A stretch of 64,000 bases of DNA from Chryseobacterium aquifrigidense (GTDB lineage: Bacteria > Bacteroidota > Bacteroidia > Flavobacteriales > Weeksellaceae): the NCBI RefSeq assembly GCF_006716485.1, contig NZ_VFPD01000001.1, positions 3,206,008 to 3,270,007 of the forward strand. Reading direction: 5' to 3'. The notes below the pieces were generated by a model. That model did no database searches. It saw only the letters and a program-made list of their open reading frames with translations, and was not told the DNA's origin. Shown here one piece after another: positions 8,571-16,858 of the stretch. How positions within the stretch are numbered: position 1 is the stretch's first letter; the number at the start of each line of letters is the position of its first letter. Both the position numbers and the translations under genes were made by a program.

Positions 8571-9074
8571 ATGAGCCTAAAAACTTTAGTCAACAAAAGT
8601 GTACAGTACAACAATTGGGTAGTCAATAAATACATCGACTGGTTATCCACAAAGTCTGACGAACAGCTGAATCAGGAAACTATTTCCAGTTTTCCTACTA
8701 TTTTAAAAACATTACATCATATCTGGCAAACACAGGAATACTGGTGGAGCCATATTTCTGAAAAAAATGATTTTGATTTTACTAAAACTACAGAAACCAC
8801 CGACAAAGAAGATGTTTTCAATGCCATAAGAAACAATTCTCAAAAGCTGGTGGATTATGTGGAAAGCTTATCTGAAGAGGATCTTGCAAAAAATGTGAAG
8901 ATTGAATCCCAATGGTTTCAATGTGATTTTTCCAAATATGAATACATCCAGCATGCTATTCTTCACGGGACATATCACAGAGGGCAGATTGTAACAATGG
9001 GAAGAAATATAGGGATCACTGATGCTCCTATGACCGATTTTAATTTCTGGAATATTTACAAAGATCAGCAATAA
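8571..9074 (+). CDS. DinB-fold (four-helix) metalloenzyme
   Basis: A 167-residue all-helical protein with the DinB/YfiT metal-site pattern: a first His in LHHIWQTQEYWW (His49/His50) and the pair H132-x-x-x-H136 in HGTYHRGQ. This fold holds a divalent metal through three histidines. It includes thiol-dependent transferases such as bacillithiol S-transferase, as well as many proteins of unknown activity. It is not the DNA polymerase DinB, which is a separate gene here (29996-31093). It may form a small operon with the tautomerase gene just upstream. Confidence 0.85.
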   Translation: MSLKTLVNKSVQYNNWVVNKYIDWLSTKSDEQLNQETISSFPTILKTLHHIWQTQEYWWSHISEKNDFDFTKTTETTDKEDVFNAIRNNSQKLVDYVESLSEEDLAKNVKIESQWFQCDFSKYEYIQHAILHGTYHRGQIVTMGRNIGITDAPMTDFNFWNIYKDQQ

Positions 9075-9131
9075 AAGACATATCTTTTCTACCATTTAAA
9101 AGATAGTAATTTATAGTTTGCGCCCATTATT

Positions 9132-9905
9132 ATGACCACTAAAACCATAGAACTCGATTTATTTCAGGAGAATATCAAACACCTTTCAACTGATGAGCTC
9201 GGGAATTTTATTGCGATAACCTCCAGAAACAGAATTGTACTCTCTGACAGAACAATACCATTAGAATTAGGAGTGGATGTTGTAATGGCTAAAATCATTA
9301 ATGAAGAAAAAATTTTAATTGTACTTCATCACCCAACTTCAATAGAAAATGCTTTAATCATTGACTATACAGGAAGATCCTATGCCCGATTTAATATTGG
9401 AACTTAAATAAATGACATTAAAATAAATGGCAAAAAGATAATAGTCTCATATTTTGATGAAGGTATTTTGAGAGGTGAGAAACCTGACTGTGATGCCCTG
9501 GCTGTATTCAATCATAAAGGAGAACAAGTTTTTGGTTTTAATTCGGGTAATGTACAAAACCCGCTTATCGATTGTTATTGTGCTGCCAACTTGGGAAATG
9601 GAAAAATAGTTTTTAATGGTTATGGAAATTTTCTTTTACAGGAGTTGGATCTCAATAACTTTAATCTTGCCAGCTATAAAGTTCCACCTCTATGCATAGG
9701 TGCCAGGTCTGTATCTGCAAAGGCAGATAATATCATATTTCATTCAACCTATGAAGACAAAACAAGTTTTTTCATTTGGAATCTTCAAACAGATGAATTT
9801 TACTCAATAGATTCGGAATTTAAAAACCTTCAGTCTACCGAAAATGGAATATTTTACCAGGTTAACAGAAAATCATTTACTATCATTAATCCATTAGAAT
9901 CATAA
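9132..9905 (+). pseudogene. Beta-rich (propeller-like) protein interrupted by an in-frame stop
   Basis: The frame from the ATG at 9132 stops at a TAA at 9405-9407. The same frame is open again immediately and runs to the TAA at 9903-9905, with protein-like sequence on both sides (LIIDYTGRSYARFNIGT, stop, INDIKINGKKIIVSYFDEGI). No frameshift is needed, so a single nonsense substitution splits a product of about 257 residues. The repeated strand pattern (NFIAITSRNRIVLSD; KIVFNGYGNFLLQELDL; ADNIIFHSTYE) suggests a small beta-propeller. No family is recognised. Two separate short proteins are possible, but the downstream half has no good start codon near the stop. Confidence 0.7.
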
Positions 9906-9909
9906 ACTT

Positions 9910-10198
9910 TGTGGATAAGTACCATAGAGACTTTTAGAATAGTAAGAAAAAGAAACTTATATATCTGATTTTAAAACAATTAAATTAAACGCAGGCAGTT
10001 ATCCGCATTTTCAATTATTTGTGGATAACTTTCTGTGATTCAATTTTTGTTGTGGATAAAGTATGGATAAGTTTTTACACCATCAAAAAACACCCGCATA
10101 AATAAATGAAAATCATTGTTTTACAATGCATATATTTTTTTATGGTTTTTCCACAACAGAAAACAGTATGGATAAGTTCTGTGGATAAGTTTTCCACA
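9910..10198. other. DnaA-box cluster: candidate replication origin or DnaA-binding locus
   Basis: Within 290 gene-free bases there are four perfect DnaA boxes, written TGTGGATAA on the + strand (9910-9918, 10020-10028, 10051-10059, 10180-10188). Five one-mismatch boxes are also present: 9999-10007 TTATCCGCA; 10062-10070 and 10167-10175 TATGGATAA; 10147-10155 and 10190-10198 TTTTCCACA. Six of the nine boxes point the same way. AT-rich DNA lies inside the cluster (about 10080-10145) and after it to 10400, as a DNA unwinding element would. The open frame at 10106-10357 overlaps the boxes and looks spurious. dnaA is not in the window. Against oriC: the rpoBC and ribosomal genes at 51-63 kb would then be transcribed head-on to the fork. 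Confidence 0.65.
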
Positions 10199-10399
10199 TT
10201 TTTTAGCTTTTCGCATTCATATTTTAAAGATCTCTCGGGAACACTTTATGAGATCATTATCATCAACCTGAGATTAAAAGATAAATTCTACAGTTACCAT
10301 TCAATACAGACATATTTTTACATTCTGATCATTAGATTTCCAACAGTCTTTTCGTAAATTAGACTTTAAAATAAAATAGACCAATACTTTTAATTTAAT

Positions 10400-11176
10400 A
10401 TGGAAAAATACGCAATATCATCAGACGGCCAGAGAATTCATTATAAAGAATCCGGAAATAGAAATCCTACTCTGATCTTCGTCCATGGGTGGCTTGGGAA
10501 TACTGAATGGTGGGCAGCCCAGCAGGAATATTTCAACAACATGTACCACATTGTACAATTGGATCTTGCCGGACATGGAAAATCGGATTCTTCAAGACAG
10601 GAATGGATGAGTGAAAAATATGCTGATGATATTAAAGCAGTTGCTGATGCTGTTAGTTCTCAGGAAATAATCCTGGTAGGACATTCGATGTCCGGAGCTT
10701 ATGTCCTGGAAGCGTCTTTAAAAATCCCCAAGGTAAAAGCGATCATCCTGATGGACACGTTAAAAAACCTGGATGAATCTTTTACAGAAGAACAGGCTGG
10801 AGAAGTGCTTTCGCAATACAAAAAGGATTTCAAACACACTGTGGAAAACTTTCTGCCACAATTTTTGTTTGCAGAAGGAACACCGCCTGCTGTAAGAGAA
10901 AGAGTACAACATGAATTTCTTCAACACGAACCAGAATTGGCAATCAATGCTCTGTGGCCTTTGTATAAAACAGACTTCAAAATGGTTGCGAAGCAGATTC
11001 AGGTACCTGTTATAGCTATTAATTCTGACGCTTCTCCTACTCATCTGGAAAACAATCGTAAATACTTGAACAGCTATGATTATGTTACCATTGAAGGAGT
11101 CGGACATTATCCTATGCTGGAAAAACCTGATGAATTCAATACCATTTTGGGTGGCGTTATTAAAAAATTAATCTAA
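10400..11176 (+). CDS. Alpha/beta hydrolase
   Basis: The 258-residue cytoplasmic protein has the oxyanion motif VHGWLGN (about 28-34), the nucleophile elbow GHSMSG with Ser96, an acid candidate in INSDASPT near residue 210, and the catalytic His236 in GVGHYPMLEKPDEF. A lid segment of about 60 residues lies between the core halves. The substrate cannot be told from sequence. It begins 200 bp after the DnaA-box cluster and is followed after 9 bp by a DUF2200 gene on the same strand. Confidence 0.88.
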   Translation: MEKYAISSDGQRIHYKESGNRNPTLIFVHGWLGNTEWWAAQQEYFNNMYHIVQLDLAGHGKSDSSRQEWMSEKYADDIKAVADAVSSQEIILVGHSMSGAYVLEASLKIPKVKAIILMDTLKNLDESFTEEQAGEVLSQYKKDFKHTVENFLPQFLFAEGTPPAVRERVQHEFLQHEPELAINALWPLYKTDFKMVAKQIQVPVIAINSDASPTHLENNRKYLNSYDYVTIEGVGHYPMLEKPDEFNTILGGVIKKLI

Positions 11177-11185
11177 TATGTATTC

Positions 11186-11539
11186 ATGCAGAACACCAGA
11201 ATTTTTACAACCGCTTTCGCAAGTGTCTATCCACATTACATTCAAAAAGCTGAGAAAAAGGGACGTACTAAAGAAGAGGTACATCAAATTATATTCTGGC
11301 TGACGGGATATGATGAAAATGATCTGCAGAAAATACTCAATAACAAAACCGACTTTAAAACTTTCTTTGAGCAGGCACCTCAGCTTAACCCAAATGTTTC
11401 ATTGATCAAAGGAGTCATCTGTGGATATCGTGTAGAAGAAATTGATGATGAGCTCATGAGAAATATCCGGTATCTGGACAAACTGATTGATGAACTGGCG
11501 AAAGGAAAGAAGATGGAGAAAATATTAAGAACAACCTGA
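11186..11539 (+). CDS. DUF2200 family protein
   Basis: A 117-residue soluble protein. The opening ([28 protein letters not shown]), the motif WLTGY and the later [24 protein letters not shown] are characteristic of DUF2200, a widespread family of unknown function. It probably shares a transcript with the alpha/beta hydrolase 9 bp upstream. Confidence 0.88.
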   Translation: MQNTRIFTTAFASVYPHYIQKAEKKGRTKEEVHQIIFWLTGYDENDLQKILNNKTDFKTFFEQAPQLNPNVSLIKGVICGYRVEEIDDELMRNIRYLDKLIDELAKGKKMEKILRTT

Positions 11540-11615
11540 AAATATAAATTCCAAAAGAGTAATTGCTAAATATGATTAAAAACGCTTCTCCAATTCAAAA
11601 AACTTCCCGAAATTT

Positions 11616-11632
11616 GCGGTCTGTGCGTTAAA
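11616..11632. repeat. Left arm of a 17-bp inverted repeat flanking ribB
   Basis: GCGGTCTGTGCGTTAAA; its exact reverse complement is at 12563-12579, just past the ribB stop. The two arms enclose the FMN riboswitch and ribB. Confidence 0.8.
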
Positions 11633-11690
11633 TACTATTCAATGAAATAAAAATTTAAATTAAAACATACAGCAAAACTTAGTATAAGTT

Positions 11691-11808
11691 TTCTTCGGGG
11701 CAGGGTGAAATTCCCTACCGGCGGTTACAGTCCGCGACTCCTTTCTTTTGAAAGGACTGATCTGGTGAAATTCCGGAACCGACAGTTAAAGTCTGGATGG
11801 GAGAAGAA
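11691..11808 (+). ncRNA. FMN riboswitch (RFN element)
   Basis: The sequence carries the conserved RFN core in order: GGGGCAGGGTGAAATTCCC, ACCGGCGGTTACAGTCCGCGA, a variable arm (CCTTTCTTTTGAAAGG), CTGATCTGGTGAAATTCCGG, and CCGACAGTTAAAGTCTGGATG, then GAGAAGAA. The closing P1 helix pairs TTCTTC (11691-11696) with GAAGAA (11803-11808). It lies 96 bp before ribB, so riboflavin synthesis should fall when FMN is abundant. No U-tailed terminator is obvious in the expression platform, so control may act on translation. Confidence 0.97.
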
Positions 11809-11904
11809 AATGAGATGACCAATAAGATTCCTTATGGACTCTTGTTGCGTTGTATTTCATTTCCATGTACCGAAGAGTATTTTAACTTTTAAAAGTAAAA
11901 TAAC

Positions 11905-12552
11905 ATGGAAAAATTATTAGAACAATTCGGAGCTACCTCCAGGGAACGTGTAGAAAAAGCACTTCAAACATTACAACAGGGAAAAGGTATCCTACTGGTA
12001 GATGATGAAAACCGCGAAAATGAAGGCGACATCATCTTTCCCGCTTCCACTATTACAGAACAGGACATGGCGCTTCTGATCCGAGAATGCAGCGGTATCG
12101 TATGCTTATGTATTTCTGAAGAAAAAAGCCGCCACCTCAACCTTCGTCCGATGGTGGAAAACAACAATTCAAAAAATCAAACCGCATTCACTATTTCCAT
12201 TGAAGCAAGAGAAGGAGTGGAATCAGGAGTTTCTGCAAAAGACCGTGTAACCACGATCAGAACTGCTGTAGCAGCAAATGCGCAGGCAGAACATATTGCA
12301 AGTCCCGGACATGTATTCCCTCTGATTGCAAGAAAAGATGGAGTATTCGAAAGACGCGGACATACCGAAGGCAGTGTAGATCTTGTAAAAATGGCTAATC
12401 TTGGTGAAGATGCCGTACTTTGTGAACTGACGAATGAAGACGGTTCCATGGCAAGGCTTCCTGAAATTGTGGACTTTGCCATCAAAAAAGAAATGAGTGT
12501 CGTAACCATTGAAGATATTTATGCGTATCGTACCATGGTAATAAGCAATTAA
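11905..12552 (+). CDS. ribB: 3,4-dihydroxy-2-butanone 4-phosphate synthase
   Basis: The 215-residue enzyme converts ribulose 5-phosphate to 3,4-dihydroxy-2-butanone 4-phosphate plus formate, the branch that supplies four carbons to riboflavin. Visible motifs are the acidic metal/substrate loop [16 protein letters not shown] (about 32-47), ASPGHVFPL (about 132-140), [11 protein letters not shown] (about 150-160) and [13 protein letters not shown] (about 174-186). It is monofunctional, lacking the C-terminal GTP cyclohydrolase II (RibA) domain of fused RibBA. It is controlled by the FMN riboswitch upstream and has its own terminator, so it appears to be transcribed alone. Confidence 0.96.
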   Translation: MEKLLEQFGATSRERVEKALQTLQQGKGILLVDDENRENEGDIIFPASTITEQDMALLIRECSGIVCLCISEEKSRHLNLRPMVENNNSKNQTAFTISIEAREGVESGVSAKDRVTTIRTAVAANAQAEHIASPGHVFPLIARKDGVFERRGHTEGSVDLVKMANLGEDAVLCELTNEDGSMARLPEIVDFAIKKEMSVVTIEDIYAYRTMVISN

Positions 12553-12562
12553 ACTTAACATT

Positions 12563-12579
12563 TTTAACGCACAGACCGC
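12563..12579. repeat. Right arm of the 17-bp inverted repeat flanking ribB
   Basis: TTTAACGCACAGACCGC, exact reverse complement of 11616-11632. It overlaps by three bases the stem of the ribB terminator. Confidence 0.8.
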
Positions 12580-12606
12580 CTGTTGATCCGATCAACAGGC
12601 GTTTTT
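12577..12606 (+). terminator. Rho-independent terminator of ribB
   Basis: CGCCTGTTGAT, loop CCG, ATCAACAGGCG, then TTTTT: an 11-bp perfect stem 25 bp after the ribB stop. Confidence 0.93.
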
Positions 12607-12685
12607 ATTAAAAATATAATTAAAAAGAGAAAAAATTAACATTTGAATACTATTTTTTAATTATTTTTAACAAAAAATTCTGACT

Positions 12686-13684
12686 ATGAAAAAATCTTTA
12701 CTCCTTTTACTAGGAGCGTCTGCCATGATGTCTGCGCAGATCACGCTTACAAAAGCATCCAATGATCCTATTTCCGGAAACGTTATCAATTATAATAACA
12801 CAGCCGGTACCGTAAACAACTCTGCAACAGGACCAAACGCAACATTTTCAAATGGAGGACTTACAATGGGAGCCGCGTCACAAACAACCTATTCCACTCC
12901 TACTTCTACTGAAATAGCAACGTTCCCGGGTTCTACTCTTAAAATGGTAGATGGAGGAACAACCGTTTATTACAAAGCGTCAACTACTAAACTGGAAATT
13001 ACAGGAATTGTAAATACACAGGCAACTTTAAATTTTAGTGTGGATAATGGTACTCATATTAATTATCCAACAACGTACGGGCCAACACAAAACGACACCG
13101 CGAAAGGTACTTTTTCCTCATCTTCTGCCAGCGGATTATTCAGTGGTACAATGACTGCTATTTCTGATGCATATGGAACTTTAATTATAGGAAATCAAAC
13201 ATACAATAATGTTCTGAGAGTAAAATTCACACAGAATTTCAATCTCTATTCAGCTCTGGATGTTACTTATTCTAACCCTATCGGAACAATTACCAATATA
13301 GCATATTCTTATTACGATGCTTCTCACAGATATGCACTGCTTAATTCTACAAGCGGAAATATCAGCATTCCATTGTTGAGCATCAATCAGAATGTAAAAA
13401 CTACATTTGCATTAAGTGAAACATTCCTGGCTGTAAACAATGCAGTGAAAAAAGAAAACCTAGTGGTTTATCCAAATCCAGCACAGGATTTTATCCGTTT
13501 CAAAGGAAATACAGATAATTATTCCAAGGCAGATATTTACAGTCTGGATGGTAAACTGGTTAAAACTTCAGATGTAAAATCCGGAAATATACAGATCTCA
13601 GATCTTCCTCCTGCATCTTATTTCATTCAGGTCAGTGGAAAAAATGCTGCTGATACAAAGAATACGAAATTCATCAAGAAATAA
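12686..13684 (+). CDS. T9SS-secreted protein of unknown function
   Basis: A 332-residue protein with a Sec signal peptide (MKKSLLLLLGASAMMSAQ). A Thr/Ser/Asn-rich beta domain (about 19-245) contains no recognised catalytic motif. The C-terminal T9SS type A sorting domain (about 258-332) shows the usual NLVVYPNPAQDFIRF start, an ADIYSLDGKLV strand, PPASYFIQV and a basic end (KFIKK). It should be exported to the surface or released. It has its own strong terminator. Confidence 0.85.
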   Translation: MKKSLLLLLGASAMMSAQITLTKASNDPISGNVINYNNTAGTVNNSATGPNATFSNGGLTMGAASQTTYSTPTSTEIATFPGSTLKMVDGGTTVYYKASTTKLEITGIVNTQATLNFSVDNGTHINYPTTYGPTQNDTAKGTFSSSSASGLFSGTMTAISDAYGTLIIGNQTYNNVLRVKFTQNFNLYSALDVTYSNPIGTITNIAYSYYDASHRYALLNSTSGNISIPLLSINQNVKTTFALSETFLAVNNAVKKENLVVYPNPAQDFIRFKGNTDNYSKADIYSLDGKLVKTSDVKSGNIQISDLPPASYFIQVSGKNAADTKNTKFIKK

Positions 13685-13690
13685 TAAAAC

Positions 13691-13725
13691 AAAATCCCCG
13701 CTCCTACAAATGAGCGGGGATTTTT
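13691..13725. terminator. Bidirectional terminator between convergent genes
   Basis: AATCCCCGCTC and GAGCGGGGATT form an 11-bp stem with an A-run before and a T-run after, so it can serve both the + gene ending at 13684 and the - gene ending at 13746. Confidence 0.92.
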
Positions 13726-13745
13726 ATTAACATTCAAATGAGCAT

Positions 13746-15830
13746 CTAGAAAGTAGCTGCAGGAGCAGTATCATTATTAAGCTTTCGCTGAATTTCTGTC
13801 TTTTTTCCTTTGGAGAAATCATAACTCAGCCCTACTACAAACATTGATTTATTGTTCATTATTTGTGTATGAACTTTATAATCTACCAGGCTTTCCGGTA
13901 AACTTTTCGTTTTATACTCTGAAGGCATTCCTATCCAATACATTCCTGTGGAAAATGTCCAGTTTTTACGTTTATAGCTCAGAAAAATATTATTCTGATT
14001 TTCATTGGTATTCAGGAATGCTCCACTAAGGCTATACACCGGAATATTGAACTGATACTGAACGGAGAAAGATTTATACTCTGACGAAAGCGAAAAATAA
14101 TTTCCTAAATAATTATTTTTAATCAAAGCCTCTTTACTTGTTCTTACCGTTTCTGAAGTTGGTGTAATCACAGCTTTTATAACAAGGAGACTATTTCCAA
14201 AAGGTTTATAAGATCCTGTCAATTGAACTCCATACCTCTGCGCATTTTTTCCGTTTTCGTAAGTTAAAGCATACCCATTCAACAACTCATCCTGAACATA
14301 ATACTGATTGATCACCCTGTTGGTATATCGGTAAAACAAACCTGCATTAAAATCAAAATACTTATTATTAAAGGAATAGTTCAGGTTATTGGAAAAGACC
14401 TGTTGGGATTTTAAGAAAGGATTTCCTCTCTGAACAATATTTGGAGCCAGCTGTACCACATTACTGCTCAAAGCATTACTCCAGGGACTTACCGGATTAT
14501 AACTTGCTGTAAAACGAAGATTCTGATTTCCTTTTATCTGATAAGCTAAAATAACCTTCGGGGTAAAAGTCCATTCATCAAAAGTATTCTCTGCACTTTT
14601 GTTATGAATATTGGTAAGACCGGCTCCGATACGATAGCTGAACTTATTTACTTTTCCTGAAAATTCGGTGTAGAAATACTGTTCCAGATAATTGACACTG
14701 TATTGGGAAGATCCTGAAAGATTATTCAGATCATTGGAAATAGAAGACCTTGATATACGGTATCCGGATGAAAGCTTTCCTGCAGTGAAATCGTGTACAT
14801 GCGCCAACTCTCCTACCAAACTAGTTTGTTTTGCTTTCAATACCATATCATTATCATATACCGATAATCCTGAACCTACGATCCATTCTTTGGCTGTTTC
14901 TGTGGTATTGGTTGTGTAATGAGAACCTACTATATTGATACTCAACTCATCTTTTTCGCCCATTTTTTTAGAATAATAAAGATCCAGCTTAGGAATCACG
15001 TAATCTGATCCATTATTTTTAAACATACTGTGCTCCTCTTTCAGATTATCTTCAGTAAAGGCACTCTGCCCCACTCCTTTTGAAAATCTGCTGAAAATAT
15101 CCATATTCAGTTTAGCCTGAAAAGCATAATCGTCAGGAACAAGCCTGGTATAACGCAAAGCAACATTCTGGAAAGTATACCCGAAATGATCTTTTCTGTT
15201 TTCATCAGAACGATAATGCTTTCCATTCAGCTGGTAATCATAGATGCTGTTTACTCTCCGGTCATCATAATCCCTCACATTCAGGGAATATTCTAGTCCG
15301 AAATTATTTTTTCCTTTTGTATAATTGGCATAAGCAGAACCGTTCACAAATCCGGTATTCAAAGCGGTAGAGACATCTGCCCCAAACACATACCCTGTTT
15401 CTGTAGATTTTGTAAGAATATTAACTACAGTATCTGCTCTCGTAGCCCATCTTGCCGGCGGAATATCATAATACTCCACTTTTACAACCTCAGTAGGTGC
15501 AACACTTCGGATCTGCATATCTGTAGCTTCAATCCCGTTGATAAGAAATAGTGTAGTTCCTCCTTTTGTACTGGTAATGGTATTTTCTACCGGATTCAGT
15601 TGTAACTCCGGAAGTGTGCTGAGCAAATCTTTCGCATAGCGCGCTCTATCCAGCGCTTCTTTATCGAAAGTATAAACAGCTTTGTCTGCAAATTGTTTTT
15701 TACGCTGTGATTTCAAAATAACTTCCTGAATTTCTTTAGGGACCACTGCATCAACGGTATCATTTTTCTTCTCCTGAGAAAACATAAAAGCACTGCAAAG
15801 AAATAAGATGGTATATATAGTTTTTTTCAT
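13746..15830 (-). CDS. Outer membrane beta-barrel protein, TonB-receptor-like
   Basis: The 694-residue protein has a signal peptide (MKKTIYTILFLCSAFMFSQ), then a plug-like region of about 100 residues (LLSTLPELQLNPVENTITS, FLINGIEATDMQIRSVAPTE, VEYYDIPPARWATRADTVVN). The rest alternates strands and turns like a 22-strand barrel. This matches the outer membrane beta-barrel family found beside SusC/FecA receptors in Bacteroidota. It lacks the carboxypeptidase-like N-terminal domain common in that family, and no TonB box is clear. The last residue is Phe, as usual for barrel insertion. The ligand is unknown, and no SusD or regulator is adjacent. Confidence 0.85.
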   Translation of the reverse strand: MKKTIYTILFLCSAFMFSQEKKNDTVDAVVPKEIQEVILKSQRKKQFADKAVYTFDKEALDRARYAKDLLSTLPELQLNPVENTITSTKGGTTLFLINGIEATDMQIRSVAPTEVVKVEYYDIPPARWATRADTVVNILTKSTETGYVFGADVSTALNTGFVNGSAYANYTKGKNNFGLEYSLNVRDYDDRRVNSIYDYQLNGKHYRSDENRKDHFGYTFQNVALRYTRLVPDDYAFQAKLNMDIFSRFSKGVGQSAFTEDNLKEEHSMFKNNGSDYVIPKLDLYYSKKMGEKDELSINIVGSHYTTNTTETAKEWIVGSGLSVYDNDMVLKAKQTSLVGELAHVHDFTAGKLSSGYRISRSSISNDLNNLSGSSQYSVNYLEQYFYTEFSGKVNKFSYRIGAGLTNIHNKSAENTFDEWTFTPKVILAYQIKGNQNLRFTASYNPVSPWSNALSSNVVQLAPNIVQRGNPFLKSQQVFSNNLNYSFNNKYFDFNAGLFYRYTNRVINQYYVQDELLNGYALTYENGKNAQRYGVQLTGSYKPFGNSLLVIKAVITPTSETVRTSKEALIKNNYLGNYFSLSSEYKSFSVQYQFNIPVYSLSGAFLNTNENQNNIFLSYKRKNWTFSTGMYWIGMPSEYKTKSLPESLVDYKVHTQIMNNKSMFVVGLSYDFSKGKKTEIQRKLNNDTAPAATF

Positions 15831-15995
15831 GTCTGAAGATGAATTATACTATTAGGACAATCAATTACCGATGACTATTACATTTATAACCGTAAACAAT
15901 TAGAAAATCGACCTATTTTTCTTCATATTCTGATTATTATGTTAAATTCAGCCCGTTTTTTGCTGGTATTTTCTTACATCACAAAATATTGAGTC

Positions 15996-16748
15996 ATGAA
16001 AAAAGCATCCATACTAATTCCGTGCTTCCTGTTTTCGGCCCTGGGAGCTCAGGAAATGCAGAACAGCCCGGCAGAGAAGATGAATATCATCAAGACCAAT
16101 GTCACGGCTTACGCATTCAGAAATATCAATCTTTCCTATGAAAGAGCCATCAACCAATGGTTTTCCGTGAATGTCGGTTTTGGAACTATGACTGAAGGAA
16201 AAGTACCTTTTATCAATGCTTTTCTGAAAGATGAAGATGAAAAAAGATTCCAGAATCTGAGAGTAAAAGCCACGAATTTTACCATAGAGCCAAGATTTTA
16301 TATAGGAAAAGGCTATGGAAAGGGGTTTTATTTTGCGCCTTATTACCGATACTCAAGTGTTACGTCCAATACTTTTGATTTTTATTATGATTATAATGGC
16401 CCGAATGGAGTGACTTATCCAATTCCCCTTAAAGGACATGGAGACACCAAAGGAAACAGCGGTGGACTCATGGTAGGGGTACAGTTCTTTCTGACCAGAA
16501 GCCAGAATCTTGTCCTGGATTTCTGGATCGCCGGAGCCCATTATGGAAGTGGAAAAGGTGATTTTACGATGACGTCAGATTATGTACTGACACCTGATAT
16601 GCAGGCTCAGCTTAAAAAGGAAATTGAAAATCTGGATATTCCGTTTGTTAAGTATACCGTAGAAACCAATGCCAATGGTGCCAGAATAAAAGTGGACGGA
16701 CCGTGGGCAGGTTTCAGAAGCGGGCTTTCCATTGGATATAGATTTTAA
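15996..16748 (+). CDS. Outer membrane beta-barrel protein (DUF3575-like)
   Basis: A 250-residue protein with a signal peptide (MKKASILIPCFLFSALGAQ) followed by MNIIKTNVTAYAFRNINLSYERAIN, a start typical of small Bacteroidota porin-like barrels of the DUF3575 type. Alternating strands (FTIEPRFYIGKGYGKGFYFAPYYRY; GGLMVGVQFFL) lead to the terminal motif GLSIGYRF, ending in the aromatic residue used for outer membrane insertion. The family name is tentative; the barrel prediction is firm. It is divergent from the gene at 13746-15830. Confidence 0.78.
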   Translation: MKKASILIPCFLFSALGAQEMQNSPAEKMNIIKTNVTAYAFRNINLSYERAINQWFSVNVGFGTMTEGKVPFINAFLKDEDEKRFQNLRVKATNFTIEPRFYIGKGYGKGFYFAPYYRYSSVTSNTFDFYYDYNGPNGVTYPIPLKGHGDTKGNSGGLMVGVQFFLTRSQNLVLDFWIAGAHYGSGKGDFTMTSDYVLTPDMQAQLKKEIENLDIPFVKYTVETNANGARIKVDGPWAGFRSGLSIGYRF

Positions 16749-16771
16749 AAAATTATTCCGACAGAGTATTC

Positions 16772-16805
16772 AACCGTTCTTTTTTAGGAACGGTTTATTT
16801 TTTTC
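16772..16805 (+). terminator. Rho-independent terminator
   Basis: AACCGTTC, an 8-base loop, GAACGGTT, then a T-rich run, 23 bp past the barrel-protein stop. Confidence 0.85.
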
Positions 16806-16858
16806 TGAAATTTGTATCTTGGATCCCATTATTAAAAAAACTTTCTGGAAATACATCT

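Noticed and set aside
10106-10357. 83-codon open frame in the DnaA-box region
   Set aside because: It overlaps several DnaA boxes, its sequence follows the box repeats and AT-rich DNA, and no protein-like pattern is seen.
12177-12561. Antisense frames across ribB
   Set aside because: They are shadows of the riboflavin gene; the sense frame holds all family motifs.
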